Source: Streptomyces sp. CB02400 (lineage in GTDB: Bacteria; Actinomycetota; Actinomycetes; Streptomycetales; Streptomycetaceae). From it: a stretch of DNA of 64,000 nucleotides. Made by a program: the position numbers and the translations under genes. Below the pieces are notes generated by a model. That model was not told the DNA's origin, did not search any database, and worked only from the letters and a program-made list of their open reading frames with translations. Below, piece by piece: positions 37,889 through 47,083 of this stretch (positions are counted from its first letter, which is position 1; every line of letters begins with the position of its first letter). The stretch is from NCBI RefSeq assembly GCF_001905725.1, contig NZ_LIWB01000004.1:124001-188000 (forward strand). The letters are read 5' to 3'.

Positions 37889-38256
37889 CCCTCCGCGATC
37901 ACGACCGCCGAGGCGACCCCGGCGTCATGGCTGAGCGAGACGTGCCAGGACCGCACGCCCAGCTCGGCGGCGCGGGCGGCCACCGTCCCCTTCACCCGCA
38001 GCCGCGGCTGCCCACTGTCCTCGCACCACACCTCGGCGTCGGTCCAGTACAGCCCCGCGGGCGCCCCGAGCGCCTTGGCGAGCGCTTCCTTGGCCGCGAA
38101 CCGCGCGGCGAGCGAGGCGACACCGCGCCGCTCACCACTGGGCAGCAGCAGCTCGCTCTCCAGGAAGAGCCGCTGAGCCAGCGCGGGCGTCCGCTCCAAC
38201 GACTCCGCGAACCGCTCGATCTCGGCCACGTCGATCCCGACTCCGATGATGCTCAT
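37885..38256 (-). CDS. acpS: Holo-[acyl-carrier-protein] synthase
   Basis: The 123-residue phosphopantetheinyl transferase moves the CoA arm onto acyl carrier proteins. It has the magnesium ligand Asp9 in [14 protein letters not shown], Glu57 in [14 protein letters not shown], and [20 protein letters not shown] at the end. Its length is typical of the trimeric AcpS type. AAGGTG lies eight bases before the ATG. In streptomycetes acpS is found near nnr and alr, as here. Confidence 0.94.
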   Translation of the reverse strand: MSIIGVGIDVAEIERFAESLERTPALAQRLFLESELLLPSGERRGVASLAARFAAKEALAKALGAPAGLYWTDAEVWCEDSGQPRLRVKGTVAARAAELGVRSWHVSLSHDAGVASAVVIAEG

Positions 38257-38400
38257 GCGCAGCACCTTACGAGCCCGCGCCGGGGGGACGTCGGACGCCG
38301 GCGTGGAGGCCGCCGGTTCCCGTGCGCACCGGCGCCCGACGGGCGGGCGGGTGCCCGTCGCTCCACCCGTCACGCCCCATTTCACCCTTTCCACGCACAT

Positions 38401-38436
38401 GCGGAGGGCTCCGACGGAATCGCCGGAGCCCTCCGC
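38401..38436. terminator. Hairpin terminator
   Basis: GCGGAGGGCTCCG (38401-38413) and CGGAGCCCTCCGC (38424-38436) form a perfect 13-base stem, loop of 10. It lies 16 bases beyond the stop of the small hydrophobic protein gene. Confidence 0.85.
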
Positions 38437-38451
38437 ACACATTCCGCCGCC

Positions 38452-38622
38452 CTACCAGCGGTACCAGCGGCCCCGCGCGCCACCCGTGCCCGCCGGGCGG
38501 ACGAAGAAGCCCACCAGCCACAGCACGAGCACGATGGCCGCGACCCACCACAGCACCTTGAGTGCGAAGCCAGCACCGAACAGGATCAGCGCCAGGAGAA
38601 GAACCAGAAGCAGGGGAACCAT
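38452..38622 (-). CDS. Small hydrophobic membrane protein
   Basis: A 56-residue protein: MVPLLLVLLLALILFGAGFA, then LKVLWWVAAIVLVLWLVGFF and a basic tail ending GRWYRW, giving two transmembrane helices. It matches the short hydrophobic proteins common in Streptomyces and other actinobacteria, whose role is unknown. GGAGG lies nine bases before the ATG, and a strong hairpin follows. Confidence 0.85.
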   Translation of the reverse strand: MVPLLLVLLLALILFGAGFALKVLWWVAAIVLVLWLVGFFVRPAGTGGARGRWYRW

Positions 38623-38784
38623 GTGTATCAACCTCCGGTCCCGCGAGTGCCCCGGCATCCCACGCACAAGCTCTCCGACTCCACGTTAGTTTCACAGCCT
38701 CGGGGGAATTTACGCGGGACGGCCGCCCCCGCAGCGGGTCGGATCAGCAGGAGCGAGTGGCCCGGCGGCCACCTGCGAACCCCG

Positions 38785-39198
38785 TCAAGCCGCGCCGAGT
38801 TCGCACCACACGAACTTCCCCTTGTTGCCGTCCCGGGACAGCGGCTGCCAGCCCCACAGGTCGGAACACGCCCGCACCAGCGCCAGTCCGCGCCCGTCCT
38901 CCAGGCCGAGGTCCGCGGACCGTTCGAAGGGCAGCGGCGCGTCGGGCGGCGCGGGGTCGGTGTCCCACGCCCCGATCCGCAGCACGCCGGCCGTCCAGTG
39001 CACCCGCAGGGTCGCGGGCCCCTTGGTGTGCCGTACGGCGTTGGCGACCAGCTCCGTGGCGAGGAGTTCGGCCACGTCCACGAGCCCGATCAGCCCGTGC
39101 ATCGTGAGGATGAGACGGAGGGTGCGGCGGCTGACGGTGACCGCGCGGGGGTCGTTGGGGATGGAGAGGGAGTACTCCCAGGACTCGTTTTCGGGCAT
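38785..39198 (-). CDS. HATPase-domain regulatory protein
   Basis: A 137-residue RsbW-like ATP-binding protein. The N-box is VAELLATELVANAVRHTKGP and the G-box region DLGLEDGRGLALVRACSDLW. It ends GKFVWCELGAA. It is divergent from an XRE/DUF5753 regulator and a DUF397 gene; this trio is repeated many times in Streptomyces genomes, with the ATPase thought to belong to the same signalling unit. A palindrome lies between the divergent genes. Confidence 0.88.
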   Translation of the reverse strand: MPENESWEYSLSIPNDPRAVTVSRRTLRLILTMHGLIGLVDVAELLATELVANAVRHTKGPATLRVHWTAGVLRIGAWDTDPAPPDAPLPFERSADLGLEDGRGLALVRACSDLWGWQPLSRDGNKGKFVWCELGAA

Positions 39199-39318
39199 GC
39201 GTGAACTCCGTTCAGCGGGGGTGGGGTTGGTTCACGGGCGGTGGCAGTGCCGCAGCCGTCACGGCAGGACGGAACGGTGCGCTTCCGCTGCGCTTACGTC
39301 ATGTCACTGACGGTAGAC

Positions 39319-39336
39319 CTTGGTTTTAAGACCAAG
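39319..39336. promoter_or_regulatory. Palindrome between divergent regulator genes, putative operator
   Basis: CTTGGTTTTAAGACCAAG is an 18-base inverted repeat with eight of nine pairs matching. It lies in the 206-base gap between the ATPase gene and the XRE gene, and is a natural candidate for binding by the XRE protein. A TAATCT -10-like hexamer at 39350-39355 follows on the plus strand. Confidence 0.55.
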
Positions 39337-39404
39337 CAAGCCGTTCCCGTAATCTGAACCTGAAAGAGTCGCCGCAAAAGGCGTGTTGAACCGAGGGGCA
39401 ACCG

Positions 39405-40241
39405 ATGGGAACCAGGCGCGAGCCAACGGCGCGACAAAGGCGACTGGGGGTCGAGCTGCGCAGACTTCGCGAGGCGGCGGGATTCAGCGCACGCGAGGCA
39501 GCGGCACTGCTCGGCGTGAACTCCGTACAGATCAGCCAGATCGAGTCGGGCATCGCAGGAGTGAGCGAGGAGCGCCTGCGTCGACTCGCATCCCATTACG
39601 CCTGCACGGACCAGGAGTTCATCGACGCGCTGGTGGCTATGGCCACCGACCGAATGCGCGGCTGGTGGGAGGAGTACCGGTGGCGTCTGCCCACCTCGTT
39701 CCTCGACCTCGCCGAACTGGATCACCACGCCACATTCCGCCACGAGGTCGCGATCCTCTACGTACCTGGCCCGTTGCAGACCGAGGACTACGCCCGAGCC
39801 GTCTTCTCCGCCAGGGTGCCCGAACTGACCGCTGACGAGCTGGAAATGCGCGTACGGCACCGGATGGCACGCAAGCAAGCCGACTTCCCGTACAAACTGG
39901 TGATCCATGAAGCGGCCCTGCGCATCAGGGTCGGTGACCGCACGACATCCCGCGCTCAGCTCACCGCGCTCCTGAACTCGTCGGAAGCGGACGGCATCAC
40001 CGTGCGCGTCATCCCCTTCGACCTGGATGGATTCGGCCTGGCCGCAGGCACCATGACCTACGTGGGCGGTCCCGTTGCCAAGCTGGACACGGTCGTGCGC
40101 GACGCACCCCACGGCTCGGCCTTTGTCGACGCCGAGGCACAGCTCGGCGCCTATCGAATGCGCTTCCGTAAAATTGAAGCCGCGTCACTGGAACCGGAAC
40201 GCTCACGTGACTTCATCAACCGTCTGACGAAAGAGCTGTGA
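39405..40241 (+). CDS. XRE-family regulator with DUF5753 (Scr1/WhiJ-like)
   Basis: The 278-residue protein has an N-terminal helix-turn-helix (about 13-68; LREAAGFSAREAAALLGVNS, VQISQIESGIAGVSEERL). A C-terminal DUF5753 domain (about 95-275) has EVAILYVPGPLQTEDYARAV, VHRMARKQ-like and IRVIPF-like segments. Such proteins, including WhiJ, pair with DUF397 partners and affect development or secondary metabolism. GAGGGG precedes the ATG. It is cotranscribed with the DUF397 gene. Base composition is slightly lower in GC than in flanking genes. Confidence 0.92.
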   Translation: MGTRREPTARQRRLGVELRRLREAAGFSAREAAALLGVNSVQISQIESGIAGVSEERLRRLASHYACTDQEFIDALVAMATDRMRGWWEEYRWRLPTSFLDLAELDHHATFRHEVAILYVPGPLQTEDYARAVFSARVPELTADELEMRVRHRMARKQADFPYKLVIHEAALRIRVGDRTTSRAQLTALLNSSEADGITVRVIPFDLDGFGLAAGTMTYVGGPVAKLDTVVRDAPHGSAFVDAEAQLGAYRMRFRKIEAASLEPERSRDFINRLTKEL

Positions 40242-40249
40242 GGCACTCG

Positions 40250-40459
40250 ATGGACAACTGGCGCAAGTCTTCTTACTCAGGCCCCGATGACGGCAACGAC
40301 TGCGTCGAGATCGCGAACACTCCCGCCCACGTGGGCATCCGCGACTCAAAAGCCCCGGCCAGGGCAACCCTCACCTTCCCGGCCGGAGCCTTCGCCGCAT
40401 TCCTGGACGGTGTGAAGACCTACTCCACCGTCACCGACTTCGCCAGGTTCCGAGGCTGA
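40250..40459 (+). CDS. DUF397-family protein
   Basis: A 69-residue protein: MDNWRKSSYSGPDDGNDCVE is the hallmark DUF397 start, followed by IANTPAHVGIRDSKAP and FPAGAFAAFLDGVK. DUF397 proteins are thought to bind and antagonise the XRE/DUF5753 partner encoded just upstream. An in-frame GTG at 40238 overlapping the upstream stop is an alternative start. The 3' end overlaps the convergent glmS by 40 bases. Confidence 0.93.
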   Translation: MDNWRKSSYSGPDDGNDCVEIANTPAHVGIRDSKAPARATLTFPAGAFAAFLDGVKTYSTVTDFARFRG

Positions 40460-42267
40460 TCCACCTCGTTCCCCCGCGCCGTCGCCAGCTCGCAGGCGAA
40501 GACCTGGAGCGGCACCGTCGCCACCAAGGGCTGGAGCAGTGTCGGGGTGGCCGGGATGCGGATCAGGTGGTCGGCGTACTCGGCGACCGCCTCGTCCCCC
40601 TTCTCCGCGATGACGATCGTCCGCGCACCCCGTGCCCGGATCTCCTGGATGTTGGAGACGATCTTGTCGTGGAGGACGGAGCGGCCGCGCGGTGACGGTA
40701 CGACCACGACCACCGGCAGGTCGTCCTCGATCAGCGCGATCGGGCCGTGCTTCAGCTCGCCCGCCGCGAAGCCCTCCGCGTGCATGTAGGCGAGTTCCTT
40801 CAGCTTCAGCGCGCCCTCCAGCGCGACCGGGTAGCCCACGTGCCGGCCCAGGAACAGCACCGTGTTCTTCGCGGCCAGCGATCGCGCCAGCTCCCGTACC
40901 GGCTCCATCGTCTCCAGGACGCGTTCCACCGCACCGGAGATCGACGACAGGTCCCGCACCACCGCACGGATCTCGTCCGCCCACTTGGTGCCCCGCACCT
41001 GGCCCAGGTACAGCGCGACCAGGTAGCAGGCGACGAGCTGGGTCAGGAACGCCTTGGTCGAGGCGACCGCGACCTCCGGGCCGGCGTGGGTGTACAGCAC
41101 GGCGTCGGACTCGCGCGGGATCGTGGAGCCGTTGGTGTTGCAGATCGCCAGCACGTGCGCGCCCTGCTCGCGGGCGTGGCGCAGGGCCATCAGCGTGTCC
41201 ATGGTCTCGCCGGACTGGGAGATGGCGATGACGAGGGTCTGCTGGTCGAGGATCGGGTCCCGGTAGCGGAACTCGCTCGCGAGTTCCACCTCGCAGGGGA
41301 GCCGGGTCCAGTGCTCGATGGCGTACTTGGCGATCATCCCGGCGTGGAAGGCCGTACCGCAGGCGACGATGACGACCTTGTCGACCTCGCGCAGCACGCC
41401 CGCCGGGATGCGGACCTCGTCCAGGGTCAGTGAGCCCGACCCGTCGATACGGCCCAGCAGGGTGTCGGCGACCGCCTTCGGCTGCTCGGCGATCTCCTTG
41501 AGCATGAAGTAGTCGTAGCCGCCCTTCTCGGCGGCGGAGGCGTCCCAGTCGACGTGGTACTCGCGGACGTCGGCCGCGCCCCCGTCGAAGTCGGTGACCG
41601 TCACCGCGTCCCGGCGCAGCTCGACCACCTGGTCCTGCCCCAGCTCGACGGCGTCCCGCGTGTGCGCGATGAACGCGGCCACGTCGGAGGCGAGGAAGGC
41701 CTCCCCCTCCCCCACGCCCACCACCAGCGGGGAGTTGCGGCGCGCGCCGACCACCACGTCCGGCTCGTCCGCGTGGACGGCGACCAGGGTGAACGCGCCC
41801 TCCAGGCGCCGGCAGACCAGCCGCATCGCCTCCGCGAGGTCGGCGCAGGCGGAGAACTCCTCGGCGAGGAGGTGGGCGACGACCTCGGTGTCCGTCTCGG
41901 AGGTGAGGTCGTGACCGCGCTCGGCCAGCTCGGCACGGAGGGCGGCGAAGTTCTCGATGATGCCGTTGTGGACGACGGCGACCCGGCCCGCGTTGTCGAG
42001 GTGCGGGTGGGCGTTGGCGTCCGTCGGGCCGCCGTGGGTGGCCCAGCGGGTGTGCCCGATGCCGGTGGTCCCGGTCGGCAGCGGCCGTTCGGCCAGCTCC
42101 TTCTCCAGGTTGACGAGTTTCCCGGCCCGCTTGGCGGTGGCCAGACCGCCGTCGGCCAGCACGGCGACGCCCGCCGAGTCGTATCCCCGGTACTCCAGCC
42201 GCTTCAGTCCGGCCGTCACGACGCCCAGCGCCGACTGCGGCCCCACGTATCCCACGATTCCGCACAT
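40420..42267 (-). CDS. glmS: Glutamine-fructose-6-phosphate aminotransferase
   Basis: A 615-residue enzyme for the first step of UDP-GlcNAc synthesis. The N-terminal glutaminase has the nucleophile Cys2 (MCGIVGYVGPQSALGVVTAG) and GIGHTRWATHG, FAALRAEL-like segments. Two SIS sugar-isomerase domains (about 285-430, 460-600) have VACGTAFHAGMIAKYAIEHW, ISQSGETMDTLMALRHAREQ and the terminal DQPRNLAKSVTVE. The length is normal. The gene ends inside the DUF397 gene. glmM at 47356 acts two steps further on. Confidence 0.96.
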   Translation of the reverse strand: MCGIVGYVGPQSALGVVTAGLKRLEYRGYDSAGVAVLADGGLATAKRAGKLVNLEKELAERPLPTGTTGIGHTRWATHGGPTDANAHPHLDNAGRVAVVHNGIIENFAALRAELAERGHDLTSETDTEVVAHLLAEEFSACADLAEAMRLVCRRLEGAFTLVAVHADEPDVVVGARRNSPLVVGVGEGEAFLASDVAAFIAHTRDAVELGQDQVVELRRDAVTVTDFDGGAADVREYHVDWDASAAEKGGYDYFMLKEIAEQPKAVADTLLGRIDGSGSLTLDEVRIPAGVLREVDKVVIVACGTAFHAGMIAKYAIEHWTRLPCEVELASEFRYRDPILDQQTLVIAISQSGETMDTLMALRHAREQGAHVLAICNTNGSTIPRESDAVLYTHAGPEVAVASTKAFLTQLVACYLVALYLGQVRGTKWADEIRAVVRDLSSISGAVERVLETMEPVRELARSLAAKNTVLFLGRHVGYPVALEGALKLKELAYMHAEGFAAGELKHGPIALIEDDLPVVVVVPSPRGRSVLHDKIVSNIQEIRARGARTIVIAEKGDEAVAEYADHLIRIPATPTLLQPLVATVPLQVFACELATARGNEVDQPRNLAKSVTVE

Positions 42268-42330
42268 GCCCGGCAGCCTACGGTCCGTCAGCCGCCGGAA
42301 AAGGCCTTTCCCTGCCCGAAATCGGAAATT

Positions 42331-42366
42331 CCCACCGGTGCACGAAAGCGTACGGGCACCGGTGGG
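42331..42366 (-). terminator. Hairpin terminator after the first lipoprotein gene
   Basis: CCCACCGGTGC (42331-42341) and GCACCGGTGGG (42356-42366) form a perfect 11-base stem. On the minus strand it follows the lipoprotein stop at 42392 and is succeeded by AATTTCC. Confidence 0.85.
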
Positions 42367-42391
42367 AACGGAACGCGGGATCCGGGATGCG

Positions 42392-43180
42392 TCAGGCGAG
42401 CTTGCCGAGCTGGGCGTCGGAGACCGCCGTCGGGAAGTCGAAGTCCTCGCCGGTGACGGCGGAGGCGAAGTTGGTGACGGTGAAGGAGGCGACGGTGGCG
42501 CCCTTGCGCGCGACGACCAGCTTCATGGGCGTCTTCACGTCCTCGTCCGCGGCCAGGAGCGCCGTGATCGCGACCGCCTCGTCGGCACCGCCGGGCGCCT
42601 CGGTCTTCTCGGCCGACAGGATCTTGAACGGCTCGCCCATGGCGTCGTAGGTGAAGCCTCCGGCGCACTTGCCGGCAGCGGCGTCCACGTCCTTGATGAC
42701 CTGCTCGGCGCCGCCGTCCTCGTAGGAGGCGAGCGTGACGATCATCTTCTCCGCGCCGAGTCCGGCGAGCAGGGCGTCCTCGGGGCTGGCGTCCGCGGCC
42801 GGCTTCTGCGGCTCGCCCGTCCAGGAACGCTTCACCGTGGCGGCCGGCGAGCCGACGGGCACGCCCATCTGAAGGTGGGCGAGCGGCTGGCAGGCCGCGT
42901 CCTCCGCCTTGACCTTGTCGGCGGCGATGTCGTCCGTGGCGGGCACCTTCGTCACCTTGCCGTCCTTGACGTCCGCCTGCGCCAGCGCGGCCTTCTCCAG
43001 CTCGGCGGCGGTGAGCGCCTTGGCCGCCGGCGCGGCGGAGGCGGAGGCGCTCGACTCCGCCTTGCCCTTGCTGTCGCCGGCCTTGTCCTCGTCGCCGGAG
43101 CCACCGCAGGCGGTGGCGAGCAGGGCGAGCGCGGCGGCGGAGGCGGCGAGCACGGTACGGCGGACGGCGATGGTTCTCAC
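42392..43180 (-). CDS. Lipoprotein, paralogue of the adjacent gene
   Basis: A 262-residue predicted lipoprotein: VRTIAVRRTVLAASAAALAL, then lipobox LLATACGG. An Ala/Ser/Lys-rich linker precedes a globular part with ALTAAELEKAALAQADVKDG, KVPATDDIAADKVK, AACQPLAHLQMGV and VKRSWTG. It is clearly related along its length to the next gene upstream (43398-44204), so the pair is a tandem duplication. GTG start with GAAAGAG as a weak ribosome site, the same as its paralogue. The function is unknown. Confidence 0.85.
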   Translation of the reverse strand: MRTIAVRRTVLAASAAALALLATACGGSGDEDKAGDSKGKAESSASASAAPAAKALTAAELEKAALAQADVKDGKVTKVPATDDIAADKVKAEDAACQPLAHLQMGVPVGSPAATVKRSWTGEPQKPAADASPEDALLAGLGAEKMIVTLASYEDGGAEQVIKDVDAAAGKCAGGFTYDAMGEPFKILSAEKTEAPGGADEAVAITALLAADEDVKTPMKLVVARKGATVASFTVTNFASAVTGEDFDFPTAVSDAQLGKLA

Positions 43181-43397
43181 GGAGGAACTCTTTCTCGAAG
43201 GCGCGGAGGGATCCGCAGCGCATTGCGCGCAATTTAAACGGATCTCGCACACAGCCGCCGCACAGATGATCACCGGACGATCACCCGGTATGCGACCGTG
43301 ACAACCACGTGATCTCGGAGGACCGCGGCCCCCTCCGCTCCCCTCGCCCGGCTCGAGACGGGCAAGGGCGGCGAGGCCATCGCCGGTGGATCCGGTG

Positions 43398-44204
43398 TCA
43401 GCCGAGCTTGGCGACCTGTGCGTCGATGACGGCCGTGGGAACCTCGAAGTCCGCGCCGGTCATCATGGCGGAGAGGTTGACGGCGCTGAAGGAGGCGAGC
43501 GTGGAGCCCTTGCGGACCACGACGATCTTCATGAGACCGTTGGCGTCCTTGCCGATGTCCACACCGAGGGTGACGGCGACCGCCTCGTCGCCGCCGTCGG
43601 GGGCGGCGGTCGTGGTGACCTCGGCGATCCGCAGCTCGTCGCTGCCCACGGTCGCGGTGAAGCCGCCGGCGCACTTCTCGGCGGCCGCGCTCAGCGCCGT
43701 CAGCGCCTGCTCGGCGCCGCCGGCCTCGTAGGAGGCGAGGTTCAGCATGATCTTGTTCACGTCGATGGTGGTCATGTCCTGACCGTCCGGGCCCGAGCTC
43801 TCGGACTGCGACTCCGTCTGACCCGTCCAGGAGCGCTTCACGTTCGCCGCCGGCTCGCCCTGGGCGATCGCGGCCTGGGCGTGGGCGAGCGGCAGACAGG
43901 CCTCGTCGTCCGTCGAGACCTGGTCCTTGGCGATGTCGTCCTTCGCCGGGACCTTGGTGGTGACCTCGCCGTTCTCGACGTCGGCCTGGGCGAGGGCGAC
44001 CTTCTCCAGCTCGGCGGCGGTCAGCGCCTTGCCCTCCGGTGCGGACTCGTCGGCCTTGCCCGCCGGGGCGGACCGGTCCGCCTTGGCCTTGGCGTCACCG
44101 GCCGCGCCGTCGTCGTCGGACGACCCGCCGCAGGCGGTGGCGAGCAGGGTCAGCGCGGCGGCGGAGGCCGTGAGGGCGGCGCGGCGGACAACGGTCGATT
44201 TCAC
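43398..44204 (-). CDS. Lipoprotein, paralogue of the adjacent gene
   Basis: A 268-residue predicted lipoprotein: VKSTVVRRAALTASAAALTL, then lipobox LLATACGG. The core repeats the pattern of the downstream paralogue: ALTAAELEKVALAQADVENG, KVPAKDDIAKDQV, EACLPLAHAQAAI and VKRSWTGQ, ending VPTAVIDAQVAKLG. The duplicates differ most in the linker and the central loop (QSESSGPDGQDMTTIDVN). Separate upstream regions suggest separate promoters. The function is unknown. Confidence 0.85.
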   Translation of the reverse strand: MKSTVVRRAALTASAAALTLLATACGGSSDDDGAAGDAKAKADRSAPAGKADESAPEGKALTAAELEKVALAQADVENGEVTTKVPAKDDIAKDQVSTDDEACLPLAHAQAAIAQGEPAANVKRSWTGQTESQSESSGPDGQDMTTIDVNKIMLNLASYEAGGAEQALTALSAAAEKCAGGFTATVGSDELRIAEVTTTAAPDGGDEAVAVTLGVDIGKDANGLMKIVVVRKGSTLASFSAVNLSAMMTGADFEVPTAVIDAQVAKLG

Positions 44205-44432
44205 GTCGGCACTCTTTCGTTGTATTGCGTCGGAGTCTGTTGAGGCATGTCGGGACCGGAGCCCGGCCCCGTTCGATCTTGAACGCACCGTACACACAGC
44301 AATCGCACAGACGATCGATAATCGGCGGCCCGAGACCCGACCGTGACCTCGACGGGATCGCCGGCCACTACGGACCGGCCGGCGTGACACACCCCACCTG
44401 TCACCTCGTTCAAACTCCGTTAACAATGGACT

Positions 44433-45422
44433 GTGATCTCTCCGGTCTCCTCGATGCCCCGGAGCGCCCACCGGCAGCGGCCGGAGGCGACTCCCTACGT
44501 GGACCTCACCCGCGCCGAGTGGAGCGCGCTGCGCGACAAGACTCCGCTGCCCCTGTCGGCGGCGGAGGTCGAACAGCTGCGCGGCCTCGGTGACGTCATC
44601 GACCTCGACGAGGTGCGGGACATCTACCTCCCGCTGTCCCGGCTGCTCAACCTCTACGTCGGCGCCACCGACGGACTGCGGGGCGCGCTGAACACGTTCC
44701 TCGGCGAGCAGGGCTCCCAGTCGGGCACGCCCTTCGTCATAGGGGTCGCCGGTTCCGTGGCAGTCGGCAAGTCCACGGTCGCCCGTCTCCTGCGGGCCCT
44801 GCTGTCCCGCTGGCCCGAGCACCCGCGCGTGGAGCTGGTGACGACGGACGGGTTCCTGCTGCCGACGAAGGAGCTCCAGGAGCGGGGCCTGATGTCGCGG
44901 AAAGGTTTCCCCGAGTCGTACGACCGCCGCGCGCTGACCCGTTTCGTCGCCGACGTCAAGGCGGGCAAGGAGGAGGTCTCCGCCCCCGTCTACTCCCACC
45001 TGATCTACGACATCGTGCCCGGCGAGAAGCTCACCGTGCGCCGCCCGGACATCCTGATCGTCGAGGGACTCAACGTCCTCCAGCCGGCCCTGCCCGGCCA
45101 GGACGGCCGCACGCGCGTGGGCCTCGCCGACTACTTCGACTTCAGCGTGTACGTCGATGCCCGCACGGAGGACATCGAGCGCTGGTACCTCAACCGCTTC
45201 AAGCGGCTGCGCGAGACCGCGTTCCAGGACCCGTCGTCGTACTTCCGCAAGTACACCCAGGTCTCCGAGGAGGAGGCCCTCGACTACGCCCGCACGATGT
45301 GGCGCACCATCAACAAGCCCAACCTCGTGGAGAACATCGCCCCGACCCGGGGCCGGGCCACGCTGGTCCTGCGCAAGGGCCCCGACCACAAGGTGCAACG
45401 CCTCAGCCTGCGCAAGCTGTGA
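44433..45422 (+). CDS. coaA: Pantothenate kinase, type I
   Basis: The 329-residue kinase starts coenzyme A synthesis by phosphorylating pantothenate. It has a P-loop [12 protein letters not shown] (about 104-115), [32 protein letters not shown] and [11 protein letters not shown], all typical of the bacterial CoaA type. The last part is [20 protein letters not shown]. The GTG/ATG region at 44433 gives a normal N-terminus with a 15-residue extension. The length and motif order are as in Escherichia coli CoaA. Confidence 0.96.
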   Translation: MISPVSSMPRSAHRQRPEATPYVDLTRAEWSALRDKTPLPLSAAEVEQLRGLGDVIDLDEVRDIYLPLSRLLNLYVGATDGLRGALNTFLGEQGSQSGTPFVIGVAGSVAVGKSTVARLLRALLSRWPEHPRVELVTTDGFLLPTKELQERGLMSRKGFPESYDRRALTRFVADVKAGKEEVSAPVYSHLIYDIVPGEKLTVRRPDILIVEGLNVLQPALPGQDGRTRVGLADYFDFSVYVDARTEDIERWYLNRFKRLRETAFQDPSSYFRKYTQVSEEEALDYARTMWRTINKPNLVENIAPTRGRATLVLRKGPDHKVQRLSLRKL

Positions 45423-45434
45423 ACAGCGGGGTGG

Positions 45435-45989
45435 TCAGGGGGCGGGCTCGTACGTGAGGTCCTTGACCGGGTCGGTGTAGGCGTCCTCCACCCGCTGCTG
45501 GTGCTCCGGGTCCGTGCCGGGCGTGGACTCGGGGCGCGGGTGGGGCGTTTCGAGGGCTTCCTTGATCCTGGCGCCCCAGTCCGTCCCCTGGGCCTGACCC
45601 GATCCGTGGTCGGCCGTCGCTTCCCGGCCCTGGTCCTGGACCTGGTCCTGGTCCTGGTCCTGGTCCTGGGCCGCCGACGACTGACCGCCCGCCCCGGAAC
45701 CGGTACTCGCCCCCGCTGCCGCTGTCGCTGCCGCCGCCCGCCACTTCTCCGCGTCGGACACGGCCTTCCGCACCGCCGCCTCGTACGCGGCGTCCTGCCC
45801 CGCCTCCCAGGCGGCCAGCTCCTGCGCCGCCGCCTGCGACGCCACGGCGGTCGCCGCCCGGCCCCCGCCCCAGGGCAGCACGGCGCCGGTACCGGTACCG
45901 GTCCCCGCCACGGCCGTACCGCCCGCCGCCGCCCAGGCCAGCGCCACCGTCAGCGCCGTCCGCGCCCGCTTCCCGTTCCTGCTCATCAC
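45435..45989 (-). CDS. Secreted hypothetical protein with Gln-Asp repeats
   Basis: A 184-residue predicted exported protein. The N-terminal MMSRNGKRARTALTVALAWA plus AAGGTAVAG look like a signal peptide. An Ala-rich helical segment (about 45-95) follows. A low-complexity AAQDQDQDQDQVQDQ tract is encoded by a 6-bp repeat at about 45630-45672. The end is acidic and Pro-rich. No family is recognised. It is convergent with coaA, 12 bases apart. Confidence 0.7.
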   Translation of the reverse strand: MMSRNGKRARTALTVALAWAAAGGTAVAGTGTGTGAVLPWGGGRAATAVASQAAAQELAAWEAGQDAAYEAAVRKAVSDAEKWRAAAATAAAGASTGSGAGGQSSAAQDQDQDQDQVQDQGREATADHGSGQAQGTDWGARIKEALETPHPRPESTPGTDPEHQQRVEDAYTDPVKDLTYEPAP

Positions 45990-46099
45990 TGGGGCACCTC
46001 TCGCCTCGGCTCACGTGCCCTGAACGGTAGTGATCGCAGGTCTCCCGGTGATCACGGGACGATGGCATCAGGGAATCACCCGACGACTACGCTGCCGCC

Positions 46100-47044
46100 A
46101 TGCTGCACCTGCGACTGATCACACCGGCCGAGAAGACCGATGACGTGGTCCGACTGATCGAGGGGACGATCGGCACCGCGCATCTGTGCGTGCTGCCGGG
46201 TGCGGCCCGCGATCCCGCCGGGGACGTGGTGATGTGCGACGTGGCGCGGGAGGCGGGCGACGACCTGCTGAGCAGGCTCCAGCGGCTGGGGCTGGACACG
46301 AGCGGTTCCATCGCGGTGGAGAACATCGGTCTGTCGCTGTCGAAGCGGGCCGAGAAGGCGGAGGAGGAAGCGCCGGGCGAGCCGGCGGACGCGGTGCTGT
46401 GGGAGGAACTGACCGAGGCCACCCACGAGGAGTCGACGCTCTCGGTCACCTATCTCGCGTTCCTCACGCTGGCCACGATGATCGCGGCCTGCGGTGTGGT
46501 ACTGGACAACGCGATCCTGATCGTGGGCGCGATGGCGGTGGGCCCGGAGTTCGGACCGCTGGCCGGCATCTGCACGGCGGCGGCGCAGCGCCGACCGCGT
46601 CTCGCGCTGCGCTCGGTGGTCGCCCTGCTGGTGGGCTTCGCGGTGGCGATGGTGGTGACGGTGGCCTTCAGCCTCTTCATGGACGCGGTCGGGCTGTTCA
46701 CCGAGGAGCAGTTAAAGGGCGAACGGCCGCAGACCGGCTTCGTGTACGCCCCCGACTGGTTCTCCTTCGTGGTGGCGGTACTGGCCGGAGCGGCCGGCAC
46801 GCTCTCGCTGACCTCCGCGAAGTCCGGCGCGCTGGTGGGCGTCGCCATCTCGGTGACTACGGTCCCGGCCGCCGCGAACGCCGCCGTGGCTCTGAGCTAC
46901 GGCGACACGGTGCAGACCTGGGGGTCGACCGAGCAGCTCCTGCTCAACCTCCTCGGCATCACCCTGGCGGGCACCGCCACCCTGCTGGCCCAGAAGTACT
47001 TCTGGGCCAGACAGCACGAGCGGCTGCGCGGGCGCGGGGCCTGA
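46100..47044 (+). CDS. DUF389-family membrane protein
   Basis: A 314-residue protein with a cytoplasmic N-terminal part (about 1-100, MLHLRLITPAEKTDDVVRLI) and about six transmembrane helices. These include LTLATMIAACGVVLDNAILI, VGAMAVGPEFGPLAGICTAA, VVALLVGFAVAMVVTVAFSL and WFSFVVAVLAGAAGTLSLTS. The AMAVGPEFGPLAGI stretch is the conserved core of DUF389. The function of the family is unknown. Its end is followed directly by the inverted copy of the dispersed repeat. Confidence 0.92.
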   Translation: MLHLRLITPAEKTDDVVRLIEGTIGTAHLCVLPGAARDPAGDVVMCDVAREAGDDLLSRLQRLGLDTSGSIAVENIGLSLSKRAEKAEEEAPGEPADAVLWEELTEATHEESTLSVTYLAFLTLATMIAACGVVLDNAILIVGAMAVGPEFGPLAGICTAAAQRRPRLALRSVVALLVGFAVAMVVTVAFSLFMDAVGLFTEEQLKGERPQTGFVYAPDWFSFVVAVLAGAAGTLSLTSAKSGALVGVAISVTTVPAAANAAVALSYGDTVQTWGSTEQLLLNLLGITLAGTATLLAQKYFWARQHERLRGRGA

Positions 47045-47083
47045 CCGGCGCTTCAGTGGTTGCCCGGCGTTGGGGGGGGGCCG

